From Salipiger pallidus (lineage in GTDB: Bacteria > Pseudomonadota > Alphaproteobacteria > Rhodobacterales > Rhodobacteraceae), in assembly GCF_014643635.1 (NCBI RefSeq), contig NZ_BMJV01000001.1, positions 558,001 through 622,000 of the forward strand: a stretch of DNA of 64,000 nucleotides, written 5' to 3'. Shown here in pieces: positions 15,644-24,530 of this stretch. The notes under the pieces are model-generated. The model saw only the letters and a list, made by a program, of their open reading frames with translations. It did not search any database and was not told the DNA's origin. The position numbers and the translations under genes are program-made. Position 1 is the stretch's first letter; every line of letters begins with the position of its first letter.

Positions 15644-16822
15644 ATGGCCCTGCTTCCCCCCCTCCGACTGGTCGGCGCCACGATCCTGCGCGGCGACGCG
15701 CTTCAGAAACGCTCACTCGTGATCGAGAACGGGCTGATCTCCAAGGGGCCGCTGCCGCCGGTGGACCTGTCGGGGTACCTGCTGCTGCCCGGCATTATCG
15801 ACCTGCACGGCGACGCGTTCGAGCGTCACATTGCCCCCCGCCCCTCGGCGCATTTTCCCATCGAGGCGGGTCTGCGCTGGACCGACCGCGAGGCCGCAAG
15901 CCACGGGGTCACCACCGCCTGGCTCGCGCAGTGCTGGAGCTGGGAGGGCGGCATGCGCGGCCCTGATTTCGCCATCGAGGTGATGCAGGCCATGGCCGAT
16001 TACCGGCCCCGGATGCTCACCGACCTGCGCCTCCAGCTGCGCTGCGAGACGCACATGCCCGACACGCAGGCGCGCATGCTTGCAGCCATCCGCCGCTTCG
16101 GGGTCGACTATGTGGTGTTCAACAACCACCTGCCCGAAACCTTCGAGCTGGCGCAGACCAACCCTCACAAGGTGGCGGGCTGGGCCGAACGCGGCGGCAT
16201 GACGCTGAATGAATTCCTCGTGGTGCTGGAGCGCGCCAAGGCGCTGGGGCGCGAGGTGCCGCGCCATCTGTGCGCGCTGGCCGAGGCCTTCGACGCCATG
16301 GACATCCGCTATGGCAGTCATGACGACCCCGATGGCGAAACGCGGGAATACTACCGCATCCTCGGGGCCCGCATCGCCGAGTTTCCCACCACCCTGTCGG
16401 CGGCGAAACTGGCGCGGGCCTGCAACGATCCGGTGCTGATGGGCGCACCCAACGTCGTACGCGGCGGCAGCCAGGCGGGCAACGTGTCGGCCAATACGCT
16501 GATCGCGCAGGGCCTGTGCGATGCGCTGGTGTCCGACTATCACTACCCCTGCCTTGCCCGCGCCGCATGGACGCTGGTGGACCGCGGGCTGTGCGATCTG
16601 CCCACCGCCTGGGCGCTGGTCAGCAAGGGCCCGGCCGGAATCATGGGACTGGCCGACCGCGGCACGCTCGATCATGGCAAGCGGGCCGACGTGGTCGTCG
16701 TCAACGAGGACAGCCGCGAGATCGAGGCCACCATCTGCGGAGGCCGCCTCACCTATCTTGCCGGAGAGGCCGGCGCGCGGCTCCTGGGCGCCATGGCAGG
16801 CGAGCGGCTGGCGGCGGAATAG
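15644..16822 (+). CDS. Second PhnM-like amidohydrolase
   Basis: A 392-residue amidohydrolase clearly related to PhnM but distinct from the copy at 7581-8753. The metal motif reads IIDLHGDAFERH instead of ELHTDNLERH, while GSHDDPDGE, GAPNVVRGGSQAGN and VSDYHYPCLA follow the same order. It lies directly behind phnF. It could be an isoenzyme for other ribosyl alkylphosphonate triphosphates or a different hydrolase recruited to the pathway (inference). ATG 15644 starts the homologous region; an earlier in-frame ATG at 15581 overlaps phnF. Confidence 0.9.
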   Translation: MALLPPLRLVGATILRGDALQKRSLVIENGLISKGPLPPVDLSGYLLLPGIIDLHGDAFERHIAPRPSAHFPIEAGLRWTDREAASHGVTTAWLAQCWSWEGGMRGPDFAIEVMQAMADYRPRMLTDLRLQLRCETHMPDTQARMLAAIRRFGVDYVVFNNHLPETFELAQTNPHKVAGWAERGGMTLNEFLVVLERAKALGREVPRHLCALAEAFDAMDIRYGSHDDPDGETREYYRILGARIAEFPTTLSAAKLARACNDPVLMGAPNVVRGGSQAGNVSANTLIAQGLCDALVSDYHYPCLARAAWTLVDRGLCDLPTAWALVSKGPAGIMGLADRGTLDHGKRADVVVVNEDSREIEATICGGRLTYLAGEAGARLLGAMAGERLAAE

Positions 16823-17110
16823 CACAAAGCGCCTCTTTCTTTGCCAGCCCGGCGCTGGACGCCGTGGCAGCCGCCAGTCAGCCTGCCTTCGGCGGAGGCG
16901 CCGCATTCGCATGGCGGACGCAGCAGGAGCAGCGCCCGCACCCACCTCTCGAACCTGTGGGCAGCTGGCCAACAGGTACGATGCAGTGCCGCTGAGACCG
17001 CCCACGCAAGGGGCACTCGCAAACAACGGGGAAGCAGTGCCGACTTCATCGGCTGAAAGAGATCTTTGGCCGTCCCTTTGCTCTCATGCAGCCCGCATCC
17101 ACAAGCCCGG

Positions 17111-18157
17111 TCAGAGCCGTGACAGAAGCTCGGTCTTCTTGGCCTCGAATTCCGCCTCGCTGAGGAGGCCGCCATCGCGCAGATCGGCAAGCTTGCGGAT
17201 CAGGCCAATGATCTGCTCCGCGTCCCCGGCACCAGCCGCCACGCTCACCGCGGGCGTGGACCGTGGAACGGCCTGAACGGGCTTCGCTCCGGCCATCTCA
17301 ACGGTTTCGGGGGCGAGCGGCTCGGCTGGTTCGGGGGCGGTGCGGCCCTCTTGTCCGGCGGCTGGCGTATTGCTGCCCTTCTCCTCGCGAGGAGCCGAAT
17401 TGAAGTCCCCAGCGCCCTCATTCGATGATCCAATCCCGGGGGCGTCTTGCGAAACCGGAGCCTCGGCGGCGACGTCACCCGGGGCAAACGTGCTTTGTAT
17501 TTCACGCGCTGGCACCGCGTCCGTGACAGTCTGTCCGTCCTCCCCAGGCACCTCGCCCCCCACGCGCGTCAGCGACGACAGCAGGACAAGCCCGTGCTGG
17601 CTGGTGAAGCTCAGAGACTGGTCTCCGTGCTGTTGCTGCGACACGCCGAAGATCCGATGGTCTCCGGTGTCGTAAACCTCGATCCGGCCGCCGAAATCGA
17701 TGGCGAGCCGGCGGGTCTGCGGGAACACGGCATAGCGCAGGTTATTCTGCGAACCGGTCGAGGAGGGCTGCCCCAGCTCGCCCGGCCAGCCGTGCCCGCC
17801 GACCGAGCCGTAGGGCACGAAGAGGCTTGCGCTTGGGGATTGCGACTGGCTCTGCCTCCCTTGCGGCGCGCTCGGCGCAGCGGCGAAAAGCTGGTTCGCC
17901 ACCATCGCCTGCGATAGCTCGCGGCACAGCCCGTCCACCTGCGCCTTGAGCGCATTGTTGAACATGTCGCCCACCATGGTCATGCCGCCCTGCGACCACT
18001 GGCCCATGCCGCCCAGTTCGGGGTGGTTGAACTGCGCCTGCGTGCCCTGACCTGCCGCCAGAGCGACCAGCAGGGTTTCGGCGGCGTCCGGGGATACCGC
18101 GTGGCAAGCGGCGATCTCGGACACGAGGCGCAGGCCTTCCGGTGTAAGGCGGGTCAT
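17111..18157 (-). CDS. Protein with C-terminal SHOCT domain
   Basis: A 348-residue protein of unknown function. The last about 36 residues (IIGLIRKLADLRDGGLLSEAEFEAKKTELLSRL, residues 314-347) form a SHOCT (short C-terminal) oligomerisation motif. The N-terminus (MTRLTPEGLRLVSEIA) is helical, the middle contains Gln/Ser-rich stretches, and residues about 220-300 are disordered. A beta-rich part near residues 125-200 may be a small phospholipid-scramblase/PH-like fold, but I cannot confirm this. It sits between phnM-like and phnE transport genes without an obvious metabolic link. Confidence 0.8.
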   Translation of the reverse strand: MTRLTPEGLRLVSEIAACHAVSPDAAETLLVALAAGQGTQAQFNHPELGGMGQWSQGGMTMVGDMFNNALKAQVDGLCRELSQAMVANQLFAAAPSAPQGRQSQSQSPSASLFVPYGSVGGHGWPGELGQPSSTGSQNNLRYAVFPQTRRLAIDFGGRIEVYDTGDHRIFGVSQQQHGDQSLSFTSQHGLVLLSSLTRVGGEVPGEDGQTVTDAVPAREIQSTFAPGDVAAEAPVSQDAPGIGSSNEGAGDFNSAPREEKGSNTPAAGQEGRTAPEPAEPLAPETVEMAGAKPVQAVPRSTPAVSVAAGAGDAEQIIGLIRKLADLRDGGLLSEAEFEAKKTELLSRL

Positions 18158-18238
18158 GGCAGCGGTCCTTCATCCAAAGGAGGAGTCGCACCGGCTTAAC
18201 ATACCGCCACCGAGGCGACCACTGCCGCCCCGGCGCAA

Positions 18239-18850
18239 CTATTCGTATGCCTCGAGAAACGCCTCGATCTGCATCGTGCGGAAATCCTGAAGCCGCTCGC
18301 GCAGCAGATCGTGGGACCAGTCCCACCACGCCAGCCTCAACAGCCGCTCGGCGATGGGCGGCGCGAAACGTTCGCGCAGCGGCACCGCGGGCACCCCGGC
18401 GACGATCATGTACGGGGCGACGTCCCTCGTCACAACGGCGCCCGCCGCGACCACCGCGCCATGGCCGATGGTGACCTCGGGGCGTACCACCGCGCCGTGG
18501 CCGATCCAGGTGTCATGGCCCACATGGGCGCGGCGCGACAGCCGGTGGGCAAAGAAATCCTCGTCCCGCCCCGCATCGTCCCAGTAATCGCTCGAGCGAT
18601 ACAGGAAATGATGCAACGACGGTTGCTGCATCGGGTGATCCGTGGGGCCGATGCGGGCAAAGCTGGCGATGTTGGCGAATTTGCCAACGGTGGTGTTGGC
18701 CACGTCCGCATAGCGGTCGGTGTAGCTGTAATCACCAAGCGCCGAGTGCAGCAGCCGCGTGCCCTGCCCCAGTTCGGTGTAGCGGCCAAGGGTGGCCGCC
18801 ACGATCTCGCAGCCGGGGTGAATGAACGGCTCTTCGGAAAGACGCGGCAT
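18239..18850 (-). CDS. Phosphonate-cluster hexapeptide-repeat acyltransferase
   Basis: A 203-residue left-handed beta-helix transferase. Hexapeptide-like turns run through TIGHGAVVAAGAVVTRDV and IVAGVPAVPLRERF; the catalytic His is probably in the AHVGHDTWIGHGAVV region. This family (chloramphenicol-acetyltransferase-like) is known as a phn-cluster protein. Its 3' position in the phnCDEE operon fits acylation of an aminoalkylphosphonate before or after import (inference). The start codon overlaps the preceding phnE stop by one base (TGATG). Confidence 0.9.
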   Translation of the reverse strand: MPRLSEEPFIHPGCEIVAATLGRYTELGQGTRLLHSALGDYSYTDRYADVANTTVGKFANIASFARIGPTDHPMQQPSLHHFLYRSSDYWDDAGRDEDFFAHRLSRRAHVGHDTWIGHGAVVRPEVTIGHGAVVAAGAVVTRDVAPYMIVAGVPAVPLRERFAPPIAERLLRLAWWDWSHDLLRERLQDFRTMQIEAFLEAYE

Positions 18851-20160
18851 CAGTCCCCCTTGATGAGCTTGCGCCGCAGCCAGCCCGAAAAGCTGTCCAT
18901 GGCAAAGACCAGCGCGATCACGAGGATGATATAGTAGCTTACCTCTTCCCAGTCCTTCTGGGTGATCATCGCTTGCGTCAGCAGCAGGCCGATGCCGCCC
19001 CCGGTGATGGCACCGATGATGGTCGCGCTGCGGGTGTTGCTTTCGAAGAAATAGAGGATCTGGCTCAGGAACACAGGCGTCACCTGCGGGATCACCCCGA
19101 AGCGGTAGCGCTGCACGGGCTTGGCACCGGTGGAGGCGATGCCCTCGATCTGCTTGCCGTCGGTGTTCTCGAGCGCTTCCGAGAACATCTTGCCGAAGCT
19201 GCCCGTGTCGGTCAGCAGGATCGCCAGCGCGCCGGTCAGCGGACCGGGACCGAAGGCACGGGACAGCACCACCGTCCAGATCAGCGCATCGGTGCCGCGC
19301 AGGAAGTCGAACACCCGGCGGAAGCCGAAGCGCACCACCTTGAGCGGGGTAAAGTTGCGCGCCGCGAGGAAGGCCAACGGCAGGGCCACGATGGCCGCCC
19401 CGAAGGTGCCGAGGAAGGCCATGAGAACCGTCTCGACCAGCGCCCATGCCACGTCGCCGTGGCGCCACATGGTGTTGTTCCAGAAATCATCGAAGATCTG
19501 TGACGTCTCGCCACCCATCGCGCGGCTGGCAAGGTCGGCCACTCCCATGCCGTGGTAGGGGCTGTCGAGAGTGAAGAAGAACAACTCCCACCCGGCGGAA
19601 TAGTGAAACACCTCGGACCGGTTGCGGGTGATGGTCAGGCGGCCCGCGTCGGTGGTGATCGCCACGCGGTTGCCCGATGCGTTGATCCAGTCGGGCAAAT
19701 CGCCCTCGGGGAACGTCGCCTGAACGCCGGACCGGCCGGGATTGGCGGTCACAAGGCCATAGCCGGGGATGTCGTAGCTGACCCCATCGGGCGAAAAGGT
19801 CACGATGTGCCCATCCCCAAGGTCCGTGATCGTGGTCTCGCCGTCTTCGGTGACGAAATCGGGGTGCATCCCTTCGGGGTATTCACCCTTGCGCTCGCCC
19901 TCGACCGCATAGCTGACCGCGCCGCTGCGGTTGTCGCGGGTGACATGGGTTTTGTAGCTCCAGGTGTCCGAAAGCAGCGTAGCCGCGTTCTCGGTGCTGG
20001 CGCGCCCCAGCAAGCCAAGGACGTCGAAGGAAATCAGCGCGTAGACCAGATAGACCAGCACGCCCACAGGCAGCATCATGGAGCCGATGCGCTTGCGGCG
20101 CATGAGGGCGGTGGCCTGCGTGCGCAGGTCGAGGGCGGCGGGATCGGCGGCAAGGGTCAT
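18850..20160 (-). CDS. phnE: Phosphonate ABC transporter permease PhnE, long form
   Basis: A 436-residue inner-membrane permease. It has one N-terminal helix (about residues 29-50), then a roughly 140-residue soluble insertion that should be periplasmic. The BPD_transp_1 domain follows (about 235-430), with the ATPase-contact loop around SEALENTDGKQIEGIASTGA. It is far longer than its partner (286 residues). It overlaps phnE1 by four bases (ATGA), so the two probably form a heterodimeric channel. Confidence 0.92.
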   Translation of the reverse strand: MTLAADPAALDLRTQATALMRRKRIGSMMLPVGVLVYLVYALISFDVLGLLGRASTENAATLLSDTWSYKTHVTRDNRSGAVSYAVEGERKGEYPEGMHPDFVTEDGETTITDLGDGHIVTFSPDGVSYDIPGYGLVTANPGRSGVQATFPEGDLPDWINASGNRVAITTDAGRLTITRNRSEVFHYSAGWELFFFTLDSPYHGMGVADLASRAMGGETSQIFDDFWNNTMWRHGDVAWALVETVLMAFLGTFGAAIVALPLAFLAARNFTPLKVVRFGFRRVFDFLRGTDALIWTVVLSRAFGPGPLTGALAILLTDTGSFGKMFSEALENTDGKQIEGIASTGAKPVQRYRFGVIPQVTPVFLSQILYFFESNTRSATIIGAITGGGIGLLLTQAMITQKDWEEVSYYIILVIALVFAMDSFSGWLRRKLIKGD

Positions 20161-21017
20161 GCCAGCATCTCCTTCTTGCGGCCATGGGTGAGCAGGTCGC
20201 GCAGGTGGCTCGACAACTGGTCCACCACGACGATGGTCAGGAACAGCAGGATGAAGATGGCGGCGGCCTGATCATAGCGGCCGATGCCCCAGGCGATGGC
20301 GTTCTTGAGCTCGTAGCCGATGCCGCCAGCGCCCACGAAGCCAAGGATGGCCGAGGCGCGGATGTTGATCTCAAATCGCAGCAGCGCGTAGCTGAGGTAG
20401 TTCGGCGCGACCTGTGGCATGACGCCCAGCACCATGCGCTGAGCCCATCTGGCACCAACGGATTCCAGCCCCTCGACCGGCTTCAGCGACGCGTTCTCGT
20501 TTACTTCCGAGAACAGTTTGCCCAGCGCGCCGATGGTGTGGAAGGCGATCGCGATCATCGCGGGCACCGGCCCGCCGCCCAGCACGAAGATCAGCACCAG
20601 CGCGATGACGATCTCGGGCACCGCGCGCATTACGTCCATGATGCGGCGGAACAGGGGAATGGCACGGGGCCAGCGGGCAAGCCCGCGGGTGGCCAGCATC
20701 GACAGCACGATGCCGCCCCCTGCCCCGATCAGCGTGGCGACGGCGGCGATGTTCACCGTCTCGACCAGCGCGGGCAGGTATTCGAGCATGGTGGCCGGCA
20801 ATGTGTGCGCTTTTTCCACCGCCTCCGAGATCACCCCGGCGGGAAAGTCGAAGATCGCGCCAAGCCCGTCCCAGAAGCCGCCCGCGTTGCGGGCGTCGGC
20901 GGTCATGAAACCGCCCGCCATCAGGGCCACGAACACCGCCAGCAACATGCCGCCGTAAAGGCGCTTGCGGCGGGTGTGCTCCATGTAGCGGTCGTGGATG
21001 ATTTCAATGTCGGGCAT
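20157..21017 (-). CDS. phnE: Phosphonate ABC transporter permease PhnE
   Basis: A 286-residue permease of standard length with about six transmembrane helices. The EAA-type loop reads SEVNENASLKPVEGLESVGA (about residues 165-184), the contact for the ATPase PhnC. It is the third gene of the phnC-phnD-phnE-phnE operon. A strong hairpin lies in the 66-base gap to phnD. Confidence 0.94.
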   Translation of the reverse strand: MPDIEIIHDRYMEHTRRKRLYGGMLLAVFVALMAGGFMTADARNAGGFWDGLGAIFDFPAGVISEAVEKAHTLPATMLEYLPALVETVNIAAVATLIGAGGGIVLSMLATRGLARWPRAIPLFRRIMDVMRAVPEIVIALVLIFVLGGGPVPAMIAIAFHTIGALGKLFSEVNENASLKPVEGLESVGARWAQRMVLGVMPQVAPNYLSYALLRFEINIRASAILGFVGAGGIGYELKNAIAWGIGRYDQAAAIFILLFLTIVVVDQLSSHLRDLLTHGRKKEMLA

Positions 21018-21040
21018 AGGGTGGCTCCGGGCAAATGCAA

Positions 21041-21068
21041 AGGGGGCCCGCGCTGTGGCAGGCCCCCT
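21041..21068 (-). terminator. Intra-operon hairpin between phnD and phnE
   Basis: AGGGGGCC at 21041-21048 pairs perfectly with GGCCCCCT at 21061-21068 around a 12-base loop. It lies after phnD, with no T-run on the coding strand. Such hairpins after a binding-protein gene often raise its transcript relative to the permeases. Confidence 0.65.
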
Positions 21069-21083
21069 CGGGATCGGGCTTGA

Positions 21084-21983
21084 TCAGTTGATGACCGCGC
21101 GGCGGGCCGCGACGATGCTTTCGTACTCGGCGTGGGTCACCGGGATGAAATCCTGCGCGTCGCCCGCGGCCACGCCGTAGGCGCAATCGGGGTCTTCTTC
21201 CCAGAGGTTGGCGGTCAGCTCGGTGACAGCATTCTTGACGTCCTCAGGCAGCGCGGTACGCAGCACGAACGGGCCTTCGGGGATGATGTTCGACTGCCAG
21301 ATCTGCACGAGGTCGTTCATGTCCACAAGGCCCGCGTCCACGGCCCGGCGCAGGGCGCCCGAGTTGTAGCCATCTTCCCAGTTGCCAAGGCCGTCGGCCC
21401 AGGTCACGCCCGCGTCCACGTCACCGTTGTTCACGGCAACGATGGTCTGCTCATGGCCGCCGGTGAAGACCACATCGCCGAAGAACTCGCCCGGCTCCAT
21501 CGGGTAGCCCGCCGCGTCGATTTCCACCGACGGGATCAGGTAGCCGGAGGTGGAGTTGGGATCGCCGAAGCCAAATTTCTTGCCTTCGAGGTTCGCAAGC
21601 TCGGTCACACCGCTGTCCTTGCGGGCAAAGCCGATCGAGTAGTAGCCGATGGAGCCGTCGAGGTTCTGCTTGACCAGTACCGGCTCGACCGCTTCGGGGT
21701 CGGCGATGTAGGTGCCGGCATAGGACGACGCGCCCATCCATGCGGCGTCGATGGTGCCGCCCAGCAGGCCCTGCATCACGCCGTTGTAATCCGCGGGGGT
21801 GAAGATCTTGACCTCGACACCGAGCGCCTCCGAAATCTTGTCGGCATAGCACTGCTGGTTGGCCAGACGGTCCTGCGCGTTCTCGCCGCCAAGGATGCCG
21901 AGGCGGAATTCGGTGATCTCCTGAGCCGAAACGGCCGAGGTCAGGGCGGTGGTGGCCAGAACGGCCGCGATGATGGTCTTCAT
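21084..21983 (-). CDS. phnD: Phosphonate-binding periplasmic protein PhnD
   Basis: A 299-residue substrate-binding protein. It has a signal peptide (MKTIIAAVLATTALTSAVSA) and a two-lobed fold. Typical PhnD stretches are FRLGILGGENAQDRL, LGGTIDAAWMGASSYAG and FGFGDPNSTSGYLIPS; the last two probably hold the phosphonate by serine/threonine contacts. The start at 21983 is preceded by GGAGAGA. It captures phosphonates in the periplasm for PhnC/PhnE. Confidence 0.95.
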   Translation of the reverse strand: MKTIIAAVLATTALTSAVSAQEITEFRLGILGGENAQDRLANQQCYADKISEALGVEVKIFTPADYNGVMQGLLGGTIDAAWMGASSYAGTYIADPEAVEPVLVKQNLDGSIGYYSIGFARKDSGVTELANLEGKKFGFGDPNSTSGYLIPSVEIDAAGYPMEPGEFFGDVVFTGGHEQTIVAVNNGDVDAGVTWADGLGNWEDGYNSGALRRAVDAGLVDMNDLVQIWQSNIIPEGPFVLRTALPEDVKNAVTELTANLWEEDPDCAYGVAAGDAQDFIPVTHAEYESIVAARRAVIN

Positions 21984-22055
21984 GGGATCTCTCCGTTTGG
22001 ATGGGTTGTCGGCGCAGGGTCCCTGCCCGGCGCGCTGTTTCGGTCGTGAGGTCTG

Positions 22056-22856
22056 TCAGGCGTGCACGGGGTGCCGCTCCAGCGCCCCGATCTCGGTCGA
22101 TGTGGCGGCCTCCGAGAAGGACGCATCGGCGCCGTAGATGTCGCGGGCCACACCGGTCGTCAGCTGCGCAGGCGTGCCGTCAAAGACGATGCGCCCATCG
22201 CGCATCCCGATCACCCGGTCGCAATAGCGCCGCGCGGTGTCGAGCGTGTGCAGGTTGGCGATGACCATGCGACCATCTTCCTCGTGGATGCGGCGCAGGG
22301 CCTGCATCACCACCTGCGCGTTCATCGGGTCGAGGCTTGCGATAGGCTCGTCCGCAAGGATCATCGCCGGGTCCTGCATCAGCGCCCGCGCGATGGCGAC
22401 GCGCTGCTGTTGGCCGCCCGACAGCGCCTCTGCCCGTTTCGGTGCCTGCTCGGCGATGCCGAGACGGTCGAGGATCTCAATGGCGCGGTGGATGTCATCT
22501 TCGGGCCAGAGGTTGAACAGCGTCGCGGCGGTGGACCGGCGGTTGAGCGTGCCGTGCAGCACGTTGGTCACCACGTCCATGCGGGGCACGAGGTTGAACT
22601 GCTGGAAAATCATGGCGCATTGCGACTGCCAGCGGCGCTTCGCGGCACCGCGATAGCCCAGCACGTCCTCACCGTTGAAGAGGATGCGCCCGGCGCTGGC
22701 ATCGGTCAGGCGGTTCACCATGCGCAGGAGCGTTGACTTGCCGGCTCCGGACCGTCCGATCACCCCGATCATCATCGGCCGATCCACGGTGAAACTGGCG
22801 TTGTCCACGGCCACGTTGGCCCCGAAGCGCCGTGTCAGCTGTTCTACTGCGAGCAT
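22056..22856 (-). CDS. phnC: Phosphonate ABC transporter ATPase PhnC
   Basis: A 266-residue ABC ATPase with Walker [10 protein letters not shown] near residue 34, signature [14 protein letters not shown] and Walker [13 protein letters not shown]. The ATG at 22856 begins the conserved [17 protein letters not shown]; an open frame continues upstream but overlaps the divergent membrane-protein gene and has no similarity, so it is not used. First gene of the phosphonate import operon, about 90 bases downstream of a PHO-box-like site. Confidence 0.94.
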   Translation of the reverse strand: MLAVEQLTRRFGANVAVDNASFTVDRPMMIGVIGRSGAGKSTLLRMVNRLTDASAGRILFNGEDVLGYRGAAKRRWQSQCAMIFQQFNLVPRMDVVTNVLHGTLNRRSTAATLFNLWPEDDIHRAIEILDRLGIAEQAPKRAEALSGGQQQRVAIARALMQDPAMILADEPIASLDPMNAQVVMQALRRIHEEDGRMVIANLHTLDTARRYCDRVIGMRDGRIVFDGTPAQLTTGVARDIYGADASFSEAATSTEIGALERHPVHA

Positions 22857-22944
22857 CCTGTCCCCACGTCCATTCGTTGCGGCGTGATACCCGGGCAGGC
22901 TTGTCAACTGCGTGACGGCCCCGTGTCGGTTCCACGACGGGACC

Positions 22945-22962
22945 ATTAACTTTCCGTGACAG
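22945..22962 (-). promoter_or_regulatory. Probable PHO box upstream of phnC
   Basis: On the minus strand CTGTCAC (22962-22956), four bases (GGAA) and AGTTAAT (22951-22945) match the 7-4-7 layout of PhoB boxes. The first half fits CTGTCAT closely, the second only partly. A second, weaker pair (CCGTCAC, four bases, TTGACAA) lies nearer to phnC. It would let phosphate starvation switch on phosphonate import. Confidence 0.5.
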
Positions 22963-23028
22963 CACACCGCGCCGGGAAGGGTGGCGCGTGCAATTGTCAA
23001 TTGCGGGGAATGGTGGTTAGAGCATGGC

Positions 23029-24450
23029 ATGGAACGTGCTCCCACACCTGACGGCCCCTCTTCCCCCACCATGCTGAACCGGATCACCGGAAGCCTGCTT
23101 GCAGTGATCACGCTGCTGGTGATCTGCCGAGAATGGCTGGACAGCCAATGGCAGGAGCCCGTGCTCGCGGCGCTGATGGCGGCGTTGACCGCGGCGCTTT
23201 TCGTGCAGGTGCGCCCGGGACGAAAGGCCTTCGTGGTGGTGGCGGCGCTGCTGACCGCCGCGCTGATCCTGCGCTTGGACGACTGGCAGTCGGTGTTGGC
23301 GCGCGGCGTGGCGCAGGCGTCCTTCATCGCTGCCTTCTTCTCGGCCCTCGCGACGTTGCGCAGCGCTGCCGAGCCATCCGAGACGATCCGCCGCAGCGGT
23401 GATTTCCTTGCCCAGCAGCCGCCGGGGCGGCGCTACCTTGCGCTGACCGTGGGCGGCAGCGCGTTTGCACTGCTGCTCAACTACGGCGCCATCGCGCTTC
23501 TGGGCAGCCTTGCCACCGCCGCCGCGCGGTCCGAGCCCGACCCCGAGATCCGCGAGCATCGCCGCCGCCGCATGCTGCTGGCGATCCAGCGGGGCTTTGT
23601 GTCATCGCTGCCGTGGTCGCCGCTGTCCTTCGCCATCGCCATCAGCACCGCGCTCATTCCCGGGGCCAGCTGGTCCGCGGCGCTGGTGCCCTGCATCGTC
23701 ACCGCCCTGCTGATGACGCTGATCGGCTGGGGCCTTGATACCGCCTTCAAGCCGCGCCTGTCGCAGCCCCCGCCCACCCGCACAAAGCCCGAAGGATCCT
23801 GGGCCTTGCTGACACCGCTCCTGTTTCTGCTCGGCCTGCTGGTCTGCAGCGTCTTCGTGCTGGGCCGTGTGGTGGATGTGCGCGTGGTGGGCCTGGTGCT
23901 GCTGATCGTGCCGGCGATGGCGCTTGGCTGGACGGTGCTTCAGGCACGCGGCGGCGGCGCGGCAGTGTCGGCGCGCATGGGACGGTTCGTCTTCCACGAC
24001 CTGCCGGGTTACCGCTCCGAGGTGCTGCTGCTGACCATGGCGGGCTACATCGGCACCATCGGCGCGCCGCTGCTGGCACCGCTGGTGAAGGCCAGCGGCT
24101 TCCACCCCGAGGATCTGCCCACGTGGCTGGTGCTCGCGGCGCTGGTGTGGATCATCCCGCTTTGCGGCCAGATCGCCATGAATCCCATCCTTGCGGTGAC
24201 GCTGATCGCGCCGCTGCTGCCCTCGCCCGATGTGCTGGGCATCACCCCCGCCGCAATGGTCACCGCGATCACCGGGGGCTGGGCGCTGGGGGGCATCAGC
24301 TCTCCGTTCACCGCGACCACCATGCTCACCGGCAGCTTCGGCGGGGTCAGCGCCCACCACGTGGGGGTGCGCTGGAACGGCGGCTACATGCTGGCACTTC
24401 TGGTGGTGATACCGCTTTGGGTGCTTCTTTACGCCTTCGTGATCGGCTGA
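23029..24450 (+). CDS. Polytopic membrane protein, possible ion/solute transporter
   Basis: A 473-residue protein with about twelve hydrophobic segments from residue 20 to the end. The C-terminal part ([20 protein letters not shown]) resembles the re-entrant loop of ion-transporter-superfamily permeases, but I cannot assign a family or substrate. A central soluble stretch near residue 150-170 is Arg-rich ([17 protein letters not shown]). ATG 23029 is chosen; ATG 23071 is nearly as good and closer to the first helix. It is divergent from phnC, so it may share the PHO-box region, but no phosphonate role is proven. Confidence 0.75.
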   Translation: MERAPTPDGPSSPTMLNRITGSLLAVITLLVICREWLDSQWQEPVLAALMAALTAALFVQVRPGRKAFVVVAALLTAALILRLDDWQSVLARGVAQASFIAAFFSALATLRSAAEPSETIRRSGDFLAQQPPGRRYLALTVGGSAFALLLNYGAIALLGSLATAAARSEPDPEIREHRRRRMLLAIQRGFVSSLPWSPLSFAIAISTALIPGASWSAALVPCIVTALLMTLIGWGLDTAFKPRLSQPPPTRTKPEGSWALLTPLLFLLGLLVCSVFVLGRVVDVRVVGLVLLIVPAMALGWTVLQARGGGAAVSARMGRFVFHDLPGYRSEVLLLTMAGYIGTIGAPLLAPLVKASGFHPEDLPTWLVLAALVWIIPLCGQIAMNPILAVTLIAPLLPSPDVLGITPAAMVTAITGGWALGGISSPFTATTMLTGSFGGVSAHHVGVRWNGGYMLALLVVIPLWVLLYAFVIG

Positions 24451-24530
24451 GCAGCCTTCGCTGCGCTTGCATGCAAACGGCAGGAGGGTCAGTCTCGGGT
24501 GGCAACACCTGACCACGAGACGACCTTCCC

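Noticed and set aside
16753-17190. 145-residue minus-strand frame between phnM-like and the SHOCT gene
   Set aside because: It overlaps the ends of both genes and has no convincing domain or ribosome site.
22857-23327. N-terminal extension of phnC up to 23327
   Set aside because: It overlaps the divergent membrane-protein gene and the extra residues show no ABC similarity.
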